A stretch of DNA of 64,000 nt from Spartinivicinus ruber (GTDB lineage: Bacteria > Pseudomonadota > Gammaproteobacteria > Pseudomonadales > Zooshikellaceae): NCBI RefSeq assembly GCF_011009015.1, contig NZ_CP048880.1, positions 38,424-102,423 of the forward strand, written 5' to 3'. Shown in pieces: positions 59,584 to 64,000 of the stretch. Position numbers and translations under genes: made by a program. Positions within the stretch are counted from its first letter, which is position 1, and every line of letters begins with the position of its first letter. The notes beneath the pieces were generated by a model. That model saw nothing but the letters and a program-made list of their open reading frames with translations, made no database searches and was not told the origin of the DNA.

Positions 59584-59973
59584 AGTGTTGTGGCTTAATA
59601 AATTTGTACACCTAACTGTATGGTATCATCCCACCATTGATGGCAGTGCAGCGAATAAGGCCGCGATTGCAGAAGTAAATAAAGAGCTGGAGAAGCCTGT
59701 TGTTATAAGGCAAGTGAAGTACCTCAATAATAGGGTTGAGCAGGATCATCGGTTTATTAAGCGCATGACTCGACCCATGTTAGGCTTTAAATCATTTAAT
59801 AGTGCTCGATCTACACTAACTGGTATTGAGCTGATCCATAGGCTTAGGAAAGGACAGTTTGCTGACCCAGCAATAAAACATAAAACACTATTTGAGCAAT
59901 TTTGTGCATTAGCAGGTTAAGTGTGTCTTGAAAGCAGGCATTTTTGAAACTGAGAAAAGTTTGCGACAGAACC
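59584..59973 (+). mobile_element. IS6-family remnant (transposase C-terminal third and right end)
   Basis: The forward frame contains IDGSAANKAAIAEVNKELE, IRQVKYLNNRVEQDHRFIKRMTRP and ARSTLTGIELIHRLRKGQF, the IS6 transposase C-terminus including the final catalytic Glu region, with the stop at 59920. The right terminal repeat TTTGCGACAGAACC ends at 59973. The first two thirds of the element are missing. It differs from the scar at 9738, so the two come from different IS6 elements. Confidence 0.85.
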
Positions 59974-60227
59974 CATTAGATAAACGTCTTGCAAATTTAG
60001 CTGAGCGTTTTGATGTAAGATACCAGCCCAATTTACACTAGATACAAAGCTAGGAAACTCAGCCTTTCCTAGCACTTTGTCTGTTATGGCCAGTACAAGG
60101 CTTGCCAACACTAACAAAAGCCCACCGACAGAACCAGTGATCAAGGGTTGTACATGACTCTAACCCCTTAGATCTCACACAGCCGAAACATACCGTTGTC
60201 CCGTGTCCTAGGACGGATATGGAATTA

Positions 60228-60548
60228 TCATGTCGTGTGATTGTTGTCATACTGGTTAATAGCTACTGCTGAACCATCAGGAAAACGCGCCACTACCTCT
60301 AATTCACCACCTAGCGCATGTAGGTAGTTGCGAAGGGTAGAAAGATAAACATCTGACCGTTTCTCTACATTAGCAATATTAGGCTGTGTTGTGCTTAAGG
60401 CTTCTGCTAGCTCAGTTTGGGTAATGTCTTTTGACTGGCGAAGCTCTGCAAGAGTCATCTCTGTAAGTAGCTCAGCTGCTTTAGCAGAGGCTTTTGCCTG
60501 CACTTCAGGTGAGACCTGTTTTAGTAATTCAGATAATGGTTTTGCCAT
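60228..60548 (-). CDS. higA: HigA-type XRE antitoxin
   Basis: The 106-residue protein from MAKPLSELLKQV has an N-terminal helical region and an XRE helix-turn-helix (LRQSKDITQTELAEALSTTQPNIANVEKR), then YLHALGGELEVVARFPDG typical of antitoxins that partner RelE/HigB-like toxins. It is 15 bases after the toxin gene. It should bind both the toxin and the operon promoter. Confidence 0.88.
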   Translation of the reverse strand: MAKPLSELLKQVSPEVQAKASAKAAELLTEMTLAELRQSKDITQTELAEALSTTQPNIANVEKRSDVYLSTLRNYLHALGGELEVVARFPDGSAVAINQYDNNHTT

Positions 60549-60563
60549 GTTCAAACCCTCCGG

Positions 60564-60914
60564 TTAGTGCAGCTCTTCTTTTTCTAAGTGTTTTAAGAAC
60601 TCACCCTCTGCTATTGGAATCATCCGTTTGTAAAAGCGTTTATCGCCTGTTTTATCTCCACCACAAAGCAATACTGCTTGCCGCTTGGGGTCAAAGGCAA
60701 AGAATATGCGATATGGCCTGCCTTGATGTTGTGTTCTTAGCTCCTTCAGGTTTTTGACTTCCTTAGTGCTTTCTAAAGTGTCTGCATAAGGTCGGCCTAG
60801 TTCAGGCCCACGAACTTCAAGCAGTTTAATAACAGTCAATACAGATACCTGTTCAGCCTCGTTAAGTCCCAAAAACCATTGGTCAAACTCATCTACGGTA
60901 ACAACCTTCCACAT
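60564..60914 (-). CDS. higB: HigB/RelE-type toxin (Gp49-like)
   Basis: The 116-residue protein matches the phage-derived Gp49-like HigB family: DQWFLGLNEAEQVSVLTVIKLLEVRGPELGRPYADTL, then KNLKELRTQHQGRPYRIFFAFDPKRQAVLLCGGDKTGDKRFYKRMI. The C-terminal basic and aromatic residues needed for ribosome-dependent mRNA cleavage are present. Toxin-first order is normal for HigBA. Confidence 0.88.
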   Translation of the reverse strand: MWKVVTVDEFDQWFLGLNEAEQVSVLTVIKLLEVRGPELGRPYADTLESTKEVKNLKELRTQHQGRPYRIFFAFDPKRQAVLLCGGDKTGDKRFYKRMIPIAEGEFLKHLEKEELH

Positions 60915-60999
60915 AGGTACCCATCTTACTATTAGTTTAAGTCTAGTATAACTTCAAAGTTATATAATTTAAAAGTTATATTTTAGCAGAAAGTGCGTA

Positions 61000-61034
61000 A
61001 AACCCCGTCCTTTGAGGGCGGGGAGGATGTTAAA
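61000..61034. mobile_element. solitary right end of an IS200/IS605 element
   Basis: AACCCCGTCCTTTGAGGGCGGGGAGGATGTTAAA is the hairpin sequence that typically ends IS605-type elements (CCCCG[C/T]CCTT...AGGGCGGGG). No transposase or tnpB is joined to it. It is a relic, possibly of the 3' scaffold of a tnpB guide RNA. Confidence 0.7.
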
Positions 61035-61128
61035 TTATAGCTTGACTAGTAATCAACCAAGTAAGTTGTTTGTCATGCCTTTGATGTGTATAATTTTATT
61101 AAAGCATACACATTAAAGGTAAATAGCA

Positions 61129-61320
61129 ATGCGGACCAACATCAATATTGATGACAACTTAATGGCTGAAGCTCTTAAGATTACTGGCTTGAAGACCAAA
61201 AAAGACGCTGTAGAAGCTGGTTTGAAGATGCTTATTAAGCTTAAGCAGCAAGAGAAGATTAAGCGGTTTCGGGGCAAACTAAACTGGGAAGGTGATCTAG
61301 ATGAGATGAGGACTAATTAG
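61129..61320 (+). CDS. vapB: VapB antitoxin
   Basis: The 63-residue protein reads MRTNINIDDNLMAEALKITGLKTKKDAVEAGLKMLI, the RHH-type VapB N-terminus, and ends in RFRGKLNWEGDLDEMR, a short toxin-binding tail. AAAGG lies about ten bases before the start. Its stop overlaps the vapC start by one base. Confidence 0.9.
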   Translation: MRTNINIDDNLMAEALKITGLKTKKDAVEAGLKMLIKLKQQEKIKRFRGKLNWEGDLDEMRTN

Positions 61321-61733
61321 TGGTTCTTGTTGATACAAGCGTTTGGATTGACTACTTCAATGGTAAAGAAACTGCCCACACTGACAAATTAGACAACCTA
61401 CTATCTACTGACATAGTGGTGATTGGTGATTTAATCCTGGCTGAAATACTCCAAGGTTTTCGACAAGATAAAGACTTTAAAAAAGCTAAAGAGCTACTAA
61501 CAACACTTGATATTTACCCTTTGTGTAACCAACACCTTGCCATTAAAAGTGCCGAAAACTACCGAACTTTAAGGAAGAAGGGAATTACCGTCAGGAAAAC
61601 GATTGACTGTATGATTGCCACATTCTGTATTGAAAATAAAATACCACTACTGTATTCAGACAAAGATTTTGAAGGGTTCAGAGCCCATTTAACGGATTTC
61701 GCGGAATTCTCCATCTATAGCGGCATTGTGTAA
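61320..61733 (+). CDS. vapC: VapC toxin (PIN ribonuclease)
   Basis: The 137-residue protein has the PIN signature MVLVDTSVWIDYFNG (Asp5), LILAEILQGF (Glu), KTIDCMIATFCIENKIPLLYSDKDFEGF (Asp residues). VapC toxins cleave initiator tRNA or other RNAs. The pair is complete and looks functional. It lies immediately upstream of the IS605-type element. Confidence 0.92.
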   Translation: MVLVDTSVWIDYFNGKETAHTDKLDNLLSTDIVVIGDLILAEILQGFRQDKDFKKAKELLTTLDIYPLCNQHLAIKSAENYRTLRKKGITVRKTIDCMIATFCIENKIPLLYSDKDFEGFRAHLTDFAEFSIYSGIV

Positions 61734-61779
61734 CTTTGCCGTTTAGGTGGCGATGGATAGCGGGCAGTCTGAAGGACTG

Positions 61780-62181
61780 CTATTCAGGTCTCTCTTGGTT
61801 AGCGATATATTGTTTTAGCATTTCAAGTGGTGCACCACCTGCCGTAATCAAGCAATAAGCTCTTGTCCAAAGCACAGGCTTTTCCCAGTAATATTTTTTT
61901 AGGTGTTCGCCATATTCTTTTCTAATCAATCTGCTTGATACAGTCTTCAAGCTATTGATGAATTTACTGGGCATGATATTAGGGTGCATATCCAACATAA
62001 GATGTATGTGGTCTGCTTCACCGCCAAACTGTTCTAAATCAATTTCCCAGCGTTTACATTGATCATTACAAATATCTTCAAGGCGATTGAGTATGTCATT
62101 AGTGAAGCACTTTCTACGGTATTTGGTTACTAACACTAAATGATATTTTAGCTTATAAACACAGTGATAATGGGATTTCAT
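61780..62181 (-). CDS. tnpA: IS200-type Y1 transposase TnpA
   Basis: The 133-residue protein is a complete HUH single-strand transposase: VYKLKYHLVLVTKYRRKCF, the HUH motif in GGEADHIHLMLDMHP, SRLIRKEYGEHLKKYYWEKPVLWTRAYCLITAGGAPLEMLKQYIANQ with the catalytic Tyr near residue 124. It should peel and paste the element as single-stranded DNA. Confidence 0.93.
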   Translation of the reverse strand: MKSHYHCVYKLKYHLVLVTKYRRKCFTNDILNRLEDICNDQCKRWEIDLEQFGGEADHIHLMLDMHPNIMPSKFINSLKTVSSRLIRKEYGEHLKKYYWEKPVLWTRAYCLITAGGAPLEMLKQYIANQERPE

Positions 62182-62220
62182 CTATTTACACTAAACTGTA
62201 ATTTAGGCAAAATATACGAC

Positions 62221-63450
62221 ATGAGAGCGTATAAGTACAGAATCTATCCTAATGCAGAACAAAGAGTGTTAATTGATAAGCACTTTGGTTGCGCTCGTCA
62301 TATCTACAATTGGGCTTTAGCTGAAAAAGATAAACACTATAAAGAGACTGGTAAAAGCCTTTCTAAAAGTGAATTACAGAAGCGTATTGTTGCAAGTAAG
62401 AAGGATGACAAACCTTGGCTTAGTGAGGTCAACAGCCAGGCCTTGCTAGCCTCTCTAATGAACCTAGAAACAGCTTTTGGTAACTTTTTCAAAGGTCGCA
62501 CTAAATTCCCTAAATTCAAATCAAAGTATTCAGGTTGGCAGTCTTTCCAATGTCCTCAGCACGTCACCATTGATTTTGAAGGTAATAAAATCAATTTGCC
62601 CAAGCTGAAAGGCATCAAAATAAAGCTACATAGAAGTTTTGACGGACAGATAAAAACCGTTACAGTTAAGCGCTCTCCATCAGGTAAATATACTGTTAGT
62701 GTTTTGGTTGATAATAATTTTACGGCACCTATTCCTACAACCGTTGAAGACAATAAAACACTAGGCTTAGACGTTGGAATTAGTCATTTTATTATTGATA
62801 GCGAAGGTAATAAAACCAATAACCCTAATTATCAAAAACACTCATTACCCCGCCTTGCTATCGAACAGAAAAAATTAGCACGGAAGAAAAAAGGCTCAAA
62901 TAATAGAGCCAAACAAAAGTGCTGTGTCGCTACTATTCATGAAAGAATAGCCAACCAACGTTATGATTTTATTCATCAAGAAACAGCAAAACTGGCTGAC
63001 AAAAGCCACGCAACTAGCTTTGCAGTAGAAAACCTAAATATCAAAGGCATGGTAAAAAACCGTAAATTATCCCGAGCAATTAGTGATTGTGGTTGGGGTA
63101 TGTTCATCACAACCTTGCGTTATAAGTGTGAATGGAACGGTAAAAACCTACTAACCATAGACCGCTTTGCACCTAGCTCTAAAACTTGTAGCAGCTGCGG
63201 TCTGAAGCAAGAAAAAATGTCTTTGAAAATACGTGAATGGCAATGTGAATGTGGAGCGGTGCATGACAGAGACCATAACGCCGCCATCATGATAAAACAG
63301 TTTGCTTTAGCTGATGCGCTAGGACATAGCGTTTGTGTAAAGAGTTCCCCTGTAGCTAAATCTATCAGCGTAGATGCTACAGCGAAAGAAGTGGTATCAG
63401 TACCGCTTGGGTCACAAGAAGCCCCCACTAGAGCGACGTCAGTCGTTTAG
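62221..63450 (+). CDS. tnpB: TnpB RNA-guided nuclease
   Basis: From MRAYKYRIYPNAEQRVLIDKHFGCARHIYNW the 409-residue protein has an intact RuvC site: Asp in TLGLDVGISHFII, Glu in SFAVENLNIKGM and Asp in VHDRDHNAA. The zinc finger CSSCGLKQEKMSLKIREWQCECG is complete. It should cut DNA next to the element's target motif with a guide RNA read from the 3' end of the gene and the right end. Spacing from tnpA and the start in the family alignment favour ATG 62221. Confidence 0.92.
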   Translation: MRAYKYRIYPNAEQRVLIDKHFGCARHIYNWALAEKDKHYKETGKSLSKSELQKRIVASKKDDKPWLSEVNSQALLASLMNLETAFGNFFKGRTKFPKFKSKYSGWQSFQCPQHVTIDFEGNKINLPKLKGIKIKLHRSFDGQIKTVTVKRSPSGKYTVSVLVDNNFTAPIPTTVEDNKTLGLDVGISHFIIDSEGNKTNNPNYQKHSLPRLAIEQKKLARKKKGSNNRAKQKCCVATIHERIANQRYDFIHQETAKLADKSHATSFAVENLNIKGMVKNRKLSRAISDCGWGMFITTLRYKCEWNGKNLLTIDRFAPSSKTCSSCGLKQEKMSLKIREWQCECGAVHDRDHNAAIMIKQFALADALGHSVCVKSSPVAKSISVDATAKEVVSVPLGSQEAPTRATSVV

Positions 63451-63457
63451 TGGGGGG
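63422..63457 (+). ncRNA. right-end hairpin, probable 3' part of the TnpB guide RNA
   Basis: CCCCCACTA and TAGTGGGGG pair across the tnpB stop codon. In this family the guide RNA overlaps the tnpB 3' end and the right end, so the bases directly after the element (from about 63470) would act as the guide. Confidence 0.6.
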
Positions 63458-63629
63458 AGCATGTCACAGCTCAGACCAGCTTTACAGCTACCGAACTAAC
63501 GGCCTCTTTTTTAAACTCAATTGGATAAGTCTTATTTTTCTTTTGACACCTCAATTTAGGCTAGTGTAATCCTAAAGTTGGGTGTCCGCTAAATGGGGGG
63601 AAGATCAAACTATCTGTATTTTGATGGTT

Positions 63630-63701
63630 CTGTGCATTAGCAGGATAAGAGTGTCCAGGGATTAGGCTGCTTGGAAACTGAAAAATTTATGCGACAGAAC
63701 C
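63630..63701 (+). mobile_element. 72-bp IS6-family right-end remnant
   Basis: TGTGCATTAGCAGGATAA is the very end of an IS6 transposase frame, as at 59904-59921, and the right terminal repeat TTATGCGACAGAACC ends at 63701. Nothing else of the element remains. It directly abuts the tail spike gene fragment. Confidence 0.75.
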
Positions 63702-63709
63702 GTATAAGT

Positions 63710-64000
63710 TTATATTTCACGTTCTCTTTTTAAGTCTTCAACTTCCTGCTTTAGCTCTTTCACAGCCTCAATCAGTACAGGGATTAAGCCAGTATAGTCT
63801 ACTTGGAGGTAGCCGCTATCATGCGTAGACACAAGCTCAGGAAAGGCTTGCTGTATGTCTTGGGCTATGACGCCATACTCTTCTGTATTAGTGGGTTCAA
63901 AGGTATAGGATACGCCCTTAATTTGGGTGAGTCTTGCTAGGCTGGAGGGTAGTAGCTGGATGTTTGTTTTAAGGTTTTCGTCGCTGAAGCGAAGAGGGAC
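63710..64000 (-). CDS. C-terminus of a tail spike or fibre with S74 chaperone domain (partial)
   Basis: The frame runs leftward from beyond the right edge and stops at 63710. The visible 96 residues are the S74 intramolecular chaperone: RFSDENLKTNIQLLPSSLARL, GVSYTFEPTNTEEYGVIAQDIQ, LVSTHDSGYLQVDYTGLIPVLIEAVKELKQEVEDLK. The N-terminal SD of SDENLK is where these domains cut themselves off after trimer folding. It implies further phage structural genes to the right, in the opposite direction to the late operon. Confidence 0.88.
   Translation of the reverse strand, partial: VPLRFSDENLKTNIQLLPSSLARLTQIKGVSYTFEPTNTEEYGVIAQDIQQAFPELVSTHDSGYLQVDYTGLIPVLIEAVKELKQEVEDLKREREI

Larger units (their letters stand above)
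61757..63470. mobile_element. IS200/IS605-family element with tnpA and tnpB
   Basis: The element has divergent tnpA and tnpB. A left-end hairpin (61757-61783, ATAGC...CAGTC-TGAAG-GACTG...CTAT) and a right-end hairpin (63422-63457, CCCCCACTA...TAGTGGGGG) mark the subterminal structures recognised by Y1 transposases. Exact ends cannot be fixed by eye since these elements make no target duplication. Confidence 0.85.

Noticed and set aside
59917..60144. Leftward frame with a membrane-like segment (GGLLLVLASLVLAI).
   Set aside because: It starts at TTG without a ribosome binding site and runs into the IS6 remnant. It may be a fragment of a lost membrane protein gene, but there is too little to support it.
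1..64000. tRNA or rRNA genes.
   Set aside because: No cloverleaf with a TTCRANN arm or rRNA-like stretch was found on either strand by eye. A dedicated scan would be needed to exclude a tRNA.

Overview
The window looks like accessory DNA of a marine gammaproteobacterium. It is AT-rich, its transposases and toxin-antitoxin genes are of gammaproteobacterial type, and it carries SBP_bac_3 proteins of a kind common in Oceanospirillales-like genomes. The genus is inference only. The backbone (1 to about 43.3 kb) is a lambda-like temperate siphophage genome that also carries a plasmid replicon and a partition system, so I read it as a phage-plasmid rather than an ordinary integrated prophage. No intact integrase is present.

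Layout. 1-1.6 kb: leftward early recombination genes (YqaJ exonuclease, start of a probable RecT) behind a PL promoter with operator repeats. 1.6-4.7 kb: immunity region (lipoprotein, NYN nuclease, CI-type repressor, Cro, YdaT/CII-like protein) with a matching PR. 5.1-6.7 kb: O and P replication genes; five 16-bp iterons inside O followed by AT-rich DNA form a lambda-style origin. 6.8-13.6 kb: accessory block with an XRE-ImmA metalloprotease pair, a HEPN protein, IS6 scars, a cysteine-rich secreted peptide, a second decayed P gene, a periplasmic binding protein, and three intact members (plus one fragment) of a small SutA-like family. 13.7-15.7 kb: a ribbon-helix-helix/two-TM pair, then five consecutive antitoxin-like genes without any toxin. 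15.7-16.7 kb: a Rho factor lacking its N-terminal RNA-binding domain.

17.3-39.0 kb: one late operon: two holins, terminase, portal, head, connectors, tail tube, tail chaperones with a programmed -1 frameshift (slippery T TTT TTC), tape measure, two paralogous tail proteins, tip proteins and a DUF2793 protein. 39.2-42.4 kb: plasmid module: parA-parB bracketed by five copies of an 18-bp palindrome, and a Rep_3 initiator with about eight 21-bp iterons. The endolysin lies beyond it, 25 kb from the holins. 43.3-49 kb: cargo (lipoprotein, HU, a second RHH/two-TM pair, PAAR protein, EexN lipoprotein, WGR protein, rhodanese, MatP-like protein, outer-membrane barrel). The MatP-like gene is bracketed by copies of a 13-bp palindrome with matS architecture; further copies lie near the Rep_3 origin and the WGR gene.

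49.3-55.2 kb: a Tn3-family transposon whose tnpA is split by an IS3-family element with a 3-bp duplication. 55.2-64 kb: scrambled region with toxin-antitoxin systems (PIN/RHH, AbiE with toxin cut by an IS6 scar, HigBA, VapBC), unknown proteins, an integrase stub, an IS200/IS605 element with tnpA and tnpB, and at the right edge the C-terminus of a tail spike with an S74 chaperone domain.

Proposed logic: O/P and the origin in O drive lytic replication; Rep_3 plus ParAB (perhaps with the MatP-like protein) maintain the lysogen as a plasmid; toxin-antitoxin and antitoxin-only genes mediate competition with other replicons.
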